Source of the DNA: Paracoccus onchidii
GTDB lineage: Bacteria; Pseudomonadota; Alphaproteobacteria; Rhodobacterales; Rhodobacteraceae
Length of the DNA: 64,000 nucleotides
Direction: 5' to 3'
NCBI RefSeq assembly: GCF_028294535.1
Contig: NZ_JAQBIE010000009.1
Coordinates: 1 to 64,000 of the forward strand
In this document: positions 26,737 through 34,734 of the stretch, piece by piece
Layout: each line of letters opens with the position of its first letter
Position numbering within the stretch: position 1 is the stretch's first letter
The notes under the pieces: generated by a model
Databases searched by the model: none
Seen by the model: only the letters and a program-made list of their open reading frames with translations
Told to the model about the DNA's origin: nothing
Position numbers and translations under genes: made by a program

Positions 26737-28512
26737 TCACTCTTTCGGCAACACGCGCAAACGCAGTTCGCGCATCTGTTCATTGCTGGGCTCCGATGGC
26801 GCATTCATCATCAGATCCTCGGCGCGTTGGTTCATCGGGAACATGATGACCTCGCGGATATTGGCCTCATCCGCCAGCAGCATCACGATCCGGTCGATGC
26901 CGGCAGCGCAACCGCCATGCGGGGGCGCGCCATAGCGGAACGCCTTGACCATGCCGCCAAAGCGCTTCTCGACCTCGTCGGCGCCATAGCCGGCCAGCTC
27001 GAACGCCTTGAACATGATTTCCGGCTTGTGGTTCCGGATCGCGCCCGAGATCAGCTCGTAGCCGTTGCAGGCCAGATCGTACTGATAGCCCTTGACCGCC
27101 AGCGGATCGCCGTTCAGCGCGTCCAGACCGCCCTGCGGCATGCTGAACGGGTTGTGGCTGAAGTCGATCTTGCCCTCGTCGTCCTTCTCGTACATCGGGA
27201 AATCGACGATCCAGGCGAATTTGAACTGGTTCTCGTCGGTCAGGCCCAGCTCGCGCCCGATCTCGTTGCGGGCGCGGCCCGCGACACCCTCGAACGCCTC
27301 GGGCTTGCCGCCAAGGAAGAACGCGGCATCGCCGATGCCCAGACCCAGCTGCTGGCGGATCGCCTCGGTCCGCTCGGGACCGATGTTTTTCGCGACGGGG
27401 CCGGCGGCCTCGATCTCGCCATTCTCACCTTTGCGCCACAGGATATAGCCCATGCCGGGCAGGCCCTGCTGTTGGGCAAAGGCGTTCATGCGGTCGGCGA
27501 ACTTGCGGCTGCCGCCGGTCGGCGCGGGAATGGCGCGGACCTCGGTGCCGTCCTGTTCCAAGAGCTTGGCAAAGATCGCGAAGCCCGAGCCGCGGAAATG
27601 CTCGCTGACGATCTGCATCTCGATCGGGTTGCGCAGGTCGGGCTTGTCGCTGCCGTATTTCAGCATGGCTTCGGCATAGGGGATGCGCGGCCATTCGGTA
27701 TCGACCTTGCGGCCCTTGCCGAATTCCTCGAACAGGCCCTGCACGACCGGTTGGATCGAGGCAAAGACATCCTCTTGGTCCACGAAGGACATTTCCATGT
27801 CCAGCTGGTAGAAATCGGTCGGGCTGCGATCGGCGCGCGGATCCTCGTCACGGAAGCAGGGCGCGATCTGGAAATACTTGTCGAAACCCGCGACCATGAT
27901 CAGCTGCTTGAACTGCTGGGGGGCCTGCGGCAGAGCATAGAACTTGCCCGGATGAAGACGCGACGGCACCAGAAAGTCGCGCGCGCCTTCGGGGCTGGAT
28001 GCCGTGATGATCGGCGTCTGGAATTCGGTGAAGTCGCGTTCCCACATCCGTTTGCGGATCGATTGGATCACCTTGCTGCGCAGCATGATGTTGTTGTGCA
28101 GCGTCTCGCGGCGCAGGTCCAGGAAACGATAGGTCAGACGCGTTTCTTCAGGATAGTCCTGATCACCGAATACCGGCAATGGCAGCTCGTCTGCCGCGCC
28201 CAGAACCTCTAGCTCGGTGGCATAGACTTCGATCTCGCCCGTTGGCAATTTGGGGTTGATCAGCGATTCATCGCGCAGCTTGACGCGCCCGTCGATGCGG
28301 ATGACGGTTTCGGCGCGCAGCTTTTCCATCTCGGCAAAGGCGGGGCTGTCGCTGTCGGCCAGAACTTGCGTCATGCCATAATGATCGCGCAGATCGACGA
28401 ACAGAACGCCCCCGTGATCGCGGACACGATGAACCCAACCCGACAAACGGATGGTTTCACCGGCATTGGCGGCAGTCAGATCGCCGCAGTTGTGGCTGCG
28501 ATAGGCGTGCAT
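26737..28512 (-). CDS. aspS: Aspartyl-tRNA synthetase
   Basis: 591 residues, bacterial-type AspRS with the insertion (GAD) domain. N-terminal OB fold: [26 protein letters not shown]; class II motif 2 region [20 protein letters not shown], then GLDALNGDP and the motif 3 region [20 protein letters not shown]. In bacteria lacking AsnRS this form also charges tRNA-Asn; whether that holds here cannot be told. ATG 28512 ([20 protein letters not shown]) gives the family's usual start. Confidence 0.97.
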   Translation of the reverse strand: MHAYRSHNCGDLTAANAGETIRLSGWVHRVRDHGGVLFVDLRDHYGMTQVLADSDSPAFAEMEKLRAETVIRIDGRVKLRDESLINPKLPTGEIEVYATELEVLGAADELPLPVFGDQDYPEETRLTYRFLDLRRETLHNNIMLRSKVIQSIRKRMWERDFTEFQTPIITASSPEGARDFLVPSRLHPGKFYALPQAPQQFKQLIMVAGFDKYFQIAPCFRDEDPRADRSPTDFYQLDMEMSFVDQEDVFASIQPVVQGLFEEFGKGRKVDTEWPRIPYAEAMLKYGSDKPDLRNPIEMQIVSEHFRGSGFAIFAKLLEQDGTEVRAIPAPTGGSRKFADRMNAFAQQQGLPGMGYILWRKGENGEIEAAGPVAKNIGPERTEAIRQQLGLGIGDAAFFLGGKPEAFEGVAGRARNEIGRELGLTDENQFKFAWIVDFPMYEKDDEGKIDFSHNPFSMPQGGLDALNGDPLAVKGYQYDLACNGYELISGAIRNHKPEIMFKAFELAGYGADEVEKRFGGMVKAFRYGAPPHGGCAAGIDRIVMLLADEANIREVIMFPMNQRAEDLMMNAPSEPSNEQMRELRLRVLPKE

Positions 28513-28572
28513 GATCGGTCCCCAGTTGTTCAGCCCCCGCATCAACAGCGCCACAGGCGGGAAGTCAACCGG

Positions 28573-29232
28573 TCAGAAGGGGCGGACGACGTTCCCGCTG
28601 TAGAAATAATAGCCCATGCCGACCGCGAACAGGATATTTCCCGCCACCGCGTGCAAAAGCCAGGCCGCCGGAAAGCCATGGCGCAGATAGGCACGGCCGA
28701 ATATCCATCCGCCCACAAAGGTCATCACCGCGACAACCCATGACCAATACATCAGATGCGCAAAGGAAAAGACGGCCGCGTTGATTGCGATGGCCCCCTT
28801 GCCCGACGGCAGCAATGCCCCGTAGCGGTGAAAGAACAACGGGCGAAAGATCAGCTCTTGCGGCAATGCCGACAAGATCGGGTACAGCGCCCAGATCAGC
28901 AACAGGAAGTCTGGCCGCGTGCGCAGGATCGCGAACAGGCCCTCGGGGCGCGCAAGCCACATGATCAGCGCCCCGGACACCAGCGTCGCCACCGCGATAC
29001 CGGCGACCTCGTACCACGGGATACGCCGACCATGAACCAGGTTCCGCCAGCGGAACCCACCCGTGCGCCACAACAGAACCAGGCCGACAACCGAGAACAG
29101 GAACAACGCCGCAAACATTTCTTGCGGAGGCAGGAACAGCGCAATCGCCAGTGGCGCCCCGAAATAGAGCGCCACGAACTCGATCATCAGCCAGTCATGC
29201 GATTTCACCGGGTGAGGCGTGTCGACAGCCAT
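28573..29232 (-). CDS. CPBP (CAAX/Abi-like) intramembrane protease homologue
   Basis: 219 residues with about six to seven membrane helices. CPBP motif 1 normally reads EExxxR; here it is QELIFR (Gln125, Glu126, Arg130). Motif 2 FxxxH is present (Phe155-His159 in VFSFAHL), and motif 3 is near LLHAVAGN. Members cleave membrane proteins in CAAX processing or bacteriocin immunity, but most bacterial ones have no known substrate. The missing first Glu may reduce or alter activity. The start overlaps the preceding GH25 gene by 28 bases. Confidence 0.82.
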   Translation of the reverse strand: MAVDTPHPVKSHDWLMIEFVALYFGAPLAIALFLPPQEMFAALFLFSVVGLVLLWRTGGFRWRNLVHGRRIPWYEVAGIAVATLVSGALIMWLARPEGLFAILRTRPDFLLLIWALYPILSALPQELIFRPLFFHRYGALLPSGKGAIAINAAVFSFAHLMYWSWVVAVMTFVGGWIFGRAYLRHGFPAAWLLHAVAGNILFAVGMGYYFYSGNVVRPF

Positions 29233-29999
29233 CGTTTCCAATCCGCCGATGAACCGGCAAATGCATTCAGATCCACATCGCCCTTGATACCCGGAACTGT
29301 TCCGGTTCCGGTATATTGCCAGAACGCCCAACGCTGCCCCGGATAGGTCATACGCGGATGATCCGCGACCGAACGCAGCCAGAACTCGGCCCGCATGTCG
29401 CCAAGATTGTTGTCGCGATAGAAATCGACGGTCGTGTAGATGATCGGCCGCTGGCCGTAATGCCGCCCGACGATATCAAGGAAATTCGACGCCTCGCGCT
29501 TGATTTCGGCCGAGGACGGACGCCGTGGGCAAGTCTTGGAATGGGTCCATTCCAGATCGAGCACCGGCGGCAATGACCCCACCTCGCGCGGGACGTTGCG
29601 GATAAACCATTCGGCCTGCTCGCGCCCGGTGCGGCAGAAATAGTAATAATGATAGGCGCCCCGCGGAATCCGTGCCGCCGCTGCCTCGCGCCAGTATCTC
29701 TGGAAGTTGGGATCGTTGTGGTCGCCCCCTTCGGTCGCCTTGATAAAGGCAAAGCTGATGCCGGCGTGGCGCACCCGCGCCCAGTCGATCTCGCCCTGCC
29801 AGCGGGAAATATCGATGCCATGCACCGCGTGGTTATACGGATGCCCGTTGCGCCATTCATGTGGCTGGCTATCGCCAAGCTGCGGCACGGTTCCGGCGAC
29901 ATATCGCCCGCCCCCGCCACCACCCTGGGGCGGAGTGCGCGAACACGCGACCGCCAGAACCAGCATCAATCCCAATAATACCTTGCCAAGGTGTCGCAT
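29205..29999 (-). CDS. GH25-family lysozyme-like lipoprotein
   Basis: 264 residues. A lipoprotein signal ends at VLAVAC (Cys19), followed by a Gly-rich linker. The GH25 domain (about 57-255) has HGIDISRWQGEIDW (Asp63), FIKATEGGDHNDPNF, GAYHYYYF and the catalytic pair in VLDLEWTHS (Asp148, Glu150). GH25 muramidases hydrolyse the NAM-NAG bond of peptidoglycan; anchored as a lipoprotein it would act in the periplasm on the cell's own wall. The SKTCPRRPSSAEIKREASNF stretch fits the chalaropsis-type group found in Rhodobacterales. Confidence 0.93.
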   Translation of the reverse strand: MRHLGKVLLGLMLVLAVACSRTPPQGGGGGGRYVAGTVPQLGDSQPHEWRNGHPYNHAVHGIDISRWQGEIDWARVRHAGISFAFIKATEGGDHNDPNFQRYWREAAAARIPRGAYHYYYFCRTGREQAEWFIRNVPREVGSLPPVLDLEWTHSKTCPRRPSSAEIKREASNFLDIVGRHYGQRPIIYTTVDFYRDNNLGDMRAEFWLRSVADHPRMTYPGQRWAFWQYTGTGTVPGIKGDVDLNAFAGSSADWKRWLSTRLTR

Positions 30000-30117
30000 T
30001 CCCGCCCCACAAATCCTCTGATCCGCTGCATCCTATCCGGCAGCTTGATGAAACTATCGCAAAGGCGTGAGGGAAAGTCACCGTGCCGTTACGGTCACGA
30101 ACGCGTCAGCATATCAT

Positions 30118-30297
30118 TTACTGTTGAACCGGCTGCGCGTCGTCGGGGGGCACGGTCATGTTCTGGTCCTGATCATCCGCGGCAAACGGGAAAACGAAGT
30201 AAAGGATGATTGCGGCCGCGACCGCCAGTGCGATCGCCATCAGCGCGGGCCTGTGCTTGCGGGCAGAGCGCGTCGGATCTTGTTCGTTATGGGACAT
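30118..30297 (-). CDS. Small single-pass membrane protein
   Basis: 59 residues: basic N-terminus MSHNEQDPTRSARKHRPALM, one hydrophobic helix AIALAVAAAIILYFVFPFA, acidic Pro-rich tail ADDQDQNMTVPPDDAQPVQQ. An excellent ribosome site (AGGAG, 6 bases) precedes ATG 30297. Looks like an N-in single-span protein; no family recognised. Same strand as the GH25 gene, 118 bases upstream of it. Confidence 0.75.
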   Translation of the reverse strand: MSHNEQDPTRSARKHRPALMAIALAVAAAIILYFVFPFAADDQDQNMTVPPDDAQPVQQ

Positions 30298-30517
30298 CTC
30301 AGCTCCTTTCAGCTTCTGCCCGACCAACACATGCCCGAAGAACAGGGTTCCCTGCCCCGTCCAAACTTTGCCCGGACCGCATGCCGCCCATCAAGGCCCT
30401 GTCACGGAAGCGGAATTTCGCCGCCGATGGAAGAAATTGCCTCAGGAAAGGAACTTGGTGATGCGATTGCAGTTCTGTCATGTATTGTTCACGAAATCGC
30501 CATAGCGTGGCGCCGGA

Positions 30518-30567
30518 CCAATCAGTAGACCGGATCTGCAACTTGTAAGGCAGGACCCAATCAGTAT
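30518..30567. repeat. Short direct repeat in the leader of the GT8 gene
   Basis: CCAATCAGTA occurs at 30518-30527 and 30557-30566, 39 bases apart, the second copy touching the start ATG. Spacing is close to four helical turns, which would suit two protein molecules on one face, but no known regulator matches the sequence. Between divergent genes, the rest of the 268-bp region has no gene. Confidence 0.4.
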
Positions 30568-31462
30568 GGACACCAGCTGGACCCCATCTTCGCGCCCCGA
30601 AATTCTTGACCCGCACGGCGCCATGATGCCTGCCGGACTTCTGGCCGAAAGCCCGCCAAGCTCGGACCGCGCCTATGTCACACTGGTCACCAATCCCGAC
30701 TATCTTCCCGGTGCCGAGGCCCTGCTGCGATCGTTGCGGCTGACCGGCACCCAGGCCGACCTGGTGGTCATGCATCGCGGCTTGCAGCCGGCCCATCTGG
30801 CACGGTTGCGGCTTCATGGTGCGCGCCTGATCGCCGCGGAACTGTTGCCCACCTCGGTCGAATTCGACCTCGCCCATGCCCGTGACGCGCTGCATTCGCG
30901 CGCCGCCTTCACACGGGGCGGCAAGCCCGATTTCCACACACCGCTGGACAATTTCGTCAAGCTGCGCCTGTGGCAACTGGACTACGCGCGCTGCGTGTTC
31001 ATCGATGCCGACGCTATCGTGCTGCGATCGGTGGACAAGCTGTTCGACATGCCCGAATTCTGCGCCGCACCCAACGTCTATGACGGTCTTGATGGTTTCC
31101 ACAGGATGAATTCGGGTGTCTTCACTGCCCGCCCCGACATTCGTCGCTTTCGCGACATGCTGGCATGTCTGGATCGCCCCGGCGCATTCTGGAGGCGCAC
31201 TGACCAGACCTTCCTTCAGGACTATTTCAGTGACTGGCAAGGATTGTCGATCCACCACAACATGCTGCAATATGTGTGGTTCAACATGCCGGAACTATGG
31301 AGCTGGCAGGACATCCGAATCCTGCATTTCCAATATGAAAAGCCGTGGAAAAGCCATGCCAAGACCGATTTGCTGCGCCCTCTGATCGATCTGTGGCAAG
31401 CCATCGCAAACGGCCAGCCGGTACCCGACCTGTCCACCCAGATTCGTCCTGCCGCGGCCTGA
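30566..31462 (+). CDS. Family 8 glycosyltransferase (glycogenin-like)
   Basis: 298 residues. GT8 features: AYVTLVTNPDYLPGAEALLR SL, the KLRLWQLDYARCVFIDADAI motif with DxD at Asp147-Asp149, MNSGVFTARPDIRRF, and a C-terminal HFQYEKPWK segment (HxxGxxKPW-like). Transfers a sugar from a nucleotide donor with retention, probably in the cytoplasm. The acceptor is unknown. The stop overlaps the next gene's start by one base (TGATG), so the two likely act in one pathway, perhaps surface glycan assembly. Confidence 0.9.
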   Translation: MDTSWTPSSRPEILDPHGAMMPAGLLAESPPSSDRAYVTLVTNPDYLPGAEALLRSLRLTGTQADLVVMHRGLQPAHLARLRLHGARLIAAELLPTSVEFDLAHARDALHSRAAFTRGGKPDFHTPLDNFVKLRLWQLDYARCVFIDADAIVLRSVDKLFDMPEFCAAPNVYDGLDGFHRMNSGVFTARPDIRRFRDMLACLDRPGAFWRRTDQTFLQDYFSDWQGLSIHHNMLQYVWFNMPELWSWQDIRILHFQYEKPWKSHAKTDLLRPLIDLWQAIANGQPVPDLSTQIRPAAA

Positions 31463-32289
31463 TGCGCATTGCCCTGACCGGTGCCAGCGGCTTTGTCGGC
31501 GCCTCGATCCGGCCTTTGCTGCAACAGGCGGGCCATCAGGTCACGCCCCTTGGGCACGACAACGGCTTCTCTCTGGGTGCCCGCCCCGACCTGCACGGGC
31601 ATCACGCATTGATTCATTGTGCCTTCGCCCATCAGCCCGGTTGTTTTCGCGGTGGCGAGGGTGACGATCCACAAGGCTTTGTCGAAACCAACCAGACCGG
31701 AACCCGGCTTCTGTTCGATCAAGCCGAGAAATGCGGTGTCAGCCGGGTCATTTTCCTGTCCACGCGGGCGGTGCATGACGGCCATCCAGCGGGCAGCTTT
31801 CTGACCGACACATTGCCGCCCCGCCCTGTCAATCTTTACGGACAGGTCAAATCCGATGGCGAACGCTACTTGCTCAGCAAGACCGGGATCAAGGGCACTG
31901 CGATTCGCGCCACCGGGCTTTATGGTCCCGGCCCGCGAAACAAGTGGCGCGAACTGTTCCGCCAATTCCAACAGGGCGCGAGACTTGCCCCCCGCGTCGG
32001 AACCGAACTGCATATTGCGGATCTGGCCGATGCGATGCTGCGCCTTCTGGCGCATCCCCTGCCCCCTGCCACCGTAAATGCCAGCGACTTTGCGCTGGAC
32101 CGTCAAGACCTGCTGCGGCTGGTGGCCGAACATACCGGCTGTCGCACAGCCCTGCCTGATCGCGCGGATGCCGTCGACATGCGTATCGCCGGCTGCGCGG
32201 CGCTGGCCCGCCTTGGATGGCGCCCGGGCGGAATCGCCAAACTGGAACAAACCATGCCGCGGCTGCTGGACCTTGCCCCCCAAGTATGA
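31462..32289 (+). CDS. NAD-dependent epimerase/dehydratase (SDR family)
   Basis: 275 residues of the extended SDR fold: Rossmann start MRIALTGASGFVGASIRPLL (GxxGxxG), LIHCAFAH, VIFLSTRAVHDG with the catalytic-strand Ser/Thr, and NLYGQVKSDGERYL, where Tyr-x-x-x-Lys is present as YGQVK. The C-terminal half has IRATGLYGPG and a sugar-nucleotide-like IADLADAMLRLL segment. It probably modifies a nucleotide sugar, in keeping with its one-base overlap with the GT8 gene. Substrate not readable. Confidence 0.88.
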   Translation: MRIALTGASGFVGASIRPLLQQAGHQVTPLGHDNGFSLGARPDLHGHHALIHCAFAHQPGCFRGGEGDDPQGFVETNQTGTRLLFDQAEKCGVSRVIFLSTRAVHDGHPAGSFLTDTLPPRPVNLYGQVKSDGERYLLSKTGIKGTAIRATGLYGPGPRNKWRELFRQFQQGARLAPRVGTELHIADLADAMLRLLAHPLPPATVNASDFALDRQDLLRLVAEHTGCRTALPDRADAVDMRIAGCAALARLGWRPGGIAKLEQTMPRLLDLAPQV

Positions 32290-32324
32290 TTCGTTTGACC
32301 TGATCCGAAAGGAGCAGGATCGGC

Positions 32325-34052
32325 ATGCCGGATCGAACGACACAGCAACCACCCAAAGCGCCCCGGCCCCTCAGCGGACGCTGGTTCATGGCGGGCCTTG
32401 GATATATCCGCCACCGCTGTCAGCGCGCTATGCATATCTTGCGCAGCCGGGGGCCAAGCCAGTTGCAGTTCTGGTTTCTGGCCCTGTTGATCGGCATCGG
32501 CGCAGGTTTTGCCGCACTGGGATTCCGAATGGGAATCGGCGCGATCCAACGCAGGATCTATGGTGCCGACGATCTGACATTGGCCACCACTGCGGGAACG
32601 CTGCCGTGGTATTGGGTGCTGACAGTGCCAATGATCGGTGGACTGGTCGTCGGGATCATCCTTGACCGCTTCACCCCTGACGGGCGTGTTCGTGCAGTCG
32701 CGGATGTAATCGAGGGCGCCGCATTGGAGGGCGGGCGCGTCGAGACCCGGGCCGGGCTGGCCTCGGCAGCGGCATCCTTGATCACATTGGGAACCGGCGG
32801 CAGTTCGGGGCGCGAAGGCCCGGTCGTTCATCTGGCCGGGGTGATCTCGACTGCCGTGGCGGATCGCATCAAGGCCAGTCCAATCACCGGGCGCGAACTG
32901 TTGGGCTGTGCGGTCGCCGGCGCCGTCGCGGCCAGTTTCAACGCTCCGATCGCCGGCGCGCTATTCGCGCACGAGGTGGTGCTGCGCCATTTCGCGCTTC
33001 ACGCCTTTGCGCCCATCGCCATCGCCGCGGTTGCCGGAACTGTCATCAATCGCCTGCAATTCGGCGGGCTGACCGAATTCACCCTTCAACAGGATATGGA
33101 CCTTGCCTTCTATGTCGAACTTCCCGCCTTCATGATCCTTGGGCTGGTGTCGGCATTGGTGGCCGCCGCGATGATTTCCGGCATCCTCCGGGCCGAGCGC
33201 GTGGCCGATTGGCTGATGGGCCAAAGCCGCTGGCCACGTTGGAGCCGTCCGGCCCTTGCGGGCCTGTTGCTGGGCGCGATCGCAATCCCTTTCCCCCATA
33301 TTATCGGGGTTGGGTATGAAACAACGGCTGCGGCACTGTCAGGACGCATCGGGCTGAGCGAAGCGATCATATTTGCGCTGATCAAGGCGGTGGCTGTTGC
33401 AATCACCCTTGGCGGACGCATGGGCGGGGGCGTTTTCTCGCCTGCGCTCGTGATGGGATCGCTAACCGGTCTGGCATTTGGCATCGTTGCCACCGGTCTG
33501 CTGCCCGAGCTTTCCGGAAATGTGAATATCTACGCATTTGCCGGTATGGGGGCGGTTGGTGCGGCAGTCTTGGGGGCACCCATTTCAACGGCGCTGATCG
33601 TGTTCGAAATGACCGGAGACTGGCAAACCGGTATCGCCGTCATGACCGCGGTGTCGCTCAGTTCGGCCCTTGCGTCGCGGCTGGTGCATCGTTCGTTCTT
33701 TCTGACACAGCTTGAAAATCGGGGCGTCAGCATTGCCGAAGGGCCGCAGGTCTGGCTGCCCCAGAAAATGCGCATCACCGCGATCATCCGCCTGATGGAT
33801 TCCGATGACGCCCCTTCAGAAGATCTGGCGCGCAACCTGTATGATTCCGGTCAGGCATTGACCGAAGCCATGCCCCTTGACGAGGCCCTGAAGGAGTTCG
33901 AGCGTACCGATGCGGCATTCCTACCTGTAATCCGCCCGCCCGAGTCATCGGGTGACAGTGAACCCGGCATTGTCGGGGTCGTGTATCACGTGGATGCCCT
34001 GCGCGCGCTGAACCAGGCACTGGCCGAAACCGCCGCCGAGGAACATGGTTAG
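32325..34052 (+). CDS. ClC-family chloride channel/transporter
   Basis: 575 residues with ClC helices B to R. GTGGSSGREGPVVHLA carries the gating glutamate Glu164; GGRMGGGVFSPALVMG (Phe371) is the GxFxP selectivity loop. The usual GSGIP motif is replaced by GRVRAVADVIE (120-130). Where E. coli ClC has the proton-path Glu203 (LFIIEEM), this protein reads LFAHEVV (Glu217-Val218), so the proton glutamate position is Val by my alignment, as in ClC channels. The C-terminal 120 residues (KMRITAIIRLMD... ) may be a degenerate CBS-like domain. RBS AAAGGAGC precedes the ATG. It follows the sugar genes by 35 bases but is probably functionally separate. Confidence 0.9.
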   Translation: MPDRTTQQPPKAPRPLSGRWFMAGLGYIRHRCQRAMHILRSRGPSQLQFWFLALLIGIGAGFAALGFRMGIGAIQRRIYGADDLTLATTAGTLPWYWVLTVPMIGGLVVGIILDRFTPDGRVRAVADVIEGAALEGGRVETRAGLASAAASLITLGTGGSSGREGPVVHLAGVISTAVADRIKASPITGRELLGCAVAGAVAASFNAPIAGALFAHEVVLRHFALHAFAPIAIAAVAGTVINRLQFGGLTEFTLQQDMDLAFYVELPAFMILGLVSALVAAAMISGILRAERVADWLMGQSRWPRWSRPALAGLLLGAIAIPFPHIIGVGYETTAAALSGRIGLSEAIIFALIKAVAVAITLGGRMGGGVFSPALVMGSLTGLAFGIVATGLLPELSGNVNIYAFAGMGAVGAAVLGAPISTALIVFEMTGDWQTGIAVMTAVSLSSALASRLVHRSFFLTQLENRGVSIAEGPQVWLPQKMRITAIIRLMDSDDAPSEDLARNLYDSGQALTEAMPLDEALKEFERTDAAFLPVIRPPESSGDSEPGIVGVVYHVDALRALNQALAETAAEEHG

Positions 34053-34115
34053 GCCATGCACAAAACGCCAGAGTCCCGCCCCAACCGGGTCACATCATCA
34101 GCGAAGCTGGGGAAA

Positions 34116-34190
34116 TGGTGGGTGATAAGAGATTTGAACTCCTGACATCTTCGATGTGAACGAAGCGCTCTACCACTGAGCTAATCACCC
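34116..34190 (-). tRNA. tRNA-Val (anticodon CAC)
   Basis: Read on the minus strand: GGGTGATTAGCTCAGTGGTA, then anticodon arm CTTCG-TTCACAT-CGAAG giving CAC, T arm CAGGAGTTCAAATCTCTT, acceptor partner ATCACCC, A discriminator and encoded CCA. All stems pair, 75 bases. It reads GUG codons. Confidence 0.97.
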
Positions 34191-34265
34191 GGTGGAGCGG
34201 CTTTTATAACCCGCAAATGAATGACGCAAGAGGGTTTCGCAATCACACCGTCGCGAAACGTGATT

Positions 34266-34580
34266 TCACGCACTGGCCGTTCCACCACGGCGGCGAAGGC
34301 GCAGCGTGATGACATCGCCGCCGCGCTGGTCCTTTTCAAGATTGACCCGGCCTCGTCCCAATGGCGGCACAGCCAAAGTATACCCCGCCGACAGCGCTTC
34401 GCCCAATTGCTCCAACGTGGCCTCGATGATTGGGCGCGCCTCGGATTTCTTGGCTCCGGTCGCGGCAACAACCCGATCGACGAAATCCCGCTTGTGGATC
34501 ACCTGCGCAGGTTGGGGGTCGGATGAAGCAAGACCGTTGGACCGCCGACCGACATTGTTTTTCACCGGCTGCTTTTTCAT
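34266..34580 (-). CDS. HU-family DNA-binding protein, variant
   Basis: 104 residues. A 27-residue basic extension precedes the HU core VIHKRDFVDRVVAATGAKKS EARPIIEATLEQLGEAL. After VPPLGRGRVN the DNA-wrapping beta-arm, normally about 20 residues with an RNP tip, is replaced by a short LEKDQRGGDVITLRLRRR, so the arm is much reduced. HU proteins bend and package DNA; this form may bind weakly or use its basic ends. GGAGGG lies 9 bases before the ATG. Stands alone between tRNA-Val and lon. Confidence 0.8.
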   Translation of the reverse strand: MKKQPVKNNVGRRSNGLASSDPQPAQVIHKRDFVDRVVAATGAKKSEARPIIEATLEQLGEALSAGYTLAVPPLGRGRVNLEKDQRGGDVITLRLRRRGGTASA

Positions 34581-34677
34581 GGCATTCTGCCCTCCGCACG
34601 AGTGAAACCTGCCTTTCAGATTGGCGGCGGATTGACGCTAGGTCAACATATTTCGGCGTAAGTGCATGAAATGCAAA

Positions 34678-34703
34678 GGCCGAGCCGGTTTCCCGGCTCG
34701 GCC
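34678..34703 (-). terminator. lon terminator
   Basis: GGCCGAGCCGG (34678-34688) and CCGGCTCGGCC (34693-34703) form a perfect 11-bp stem with a TTTC/GAAA loop, 32 bases after the lon stop on the minus strand, followed in that direction by TTTGCATTTC. It is a likely rho-independent terminator. Confidence 0.75.
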
Positions 34704-34734
34704 AAACACGATCTGGATATCAGTTCCCAGATGG

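Noticed and set aside
26638..28212. A 524-codon open frame antisense to aspS
   Set aside because: Shadow of the aspS codons with no ribosome site and no recognisable motif.
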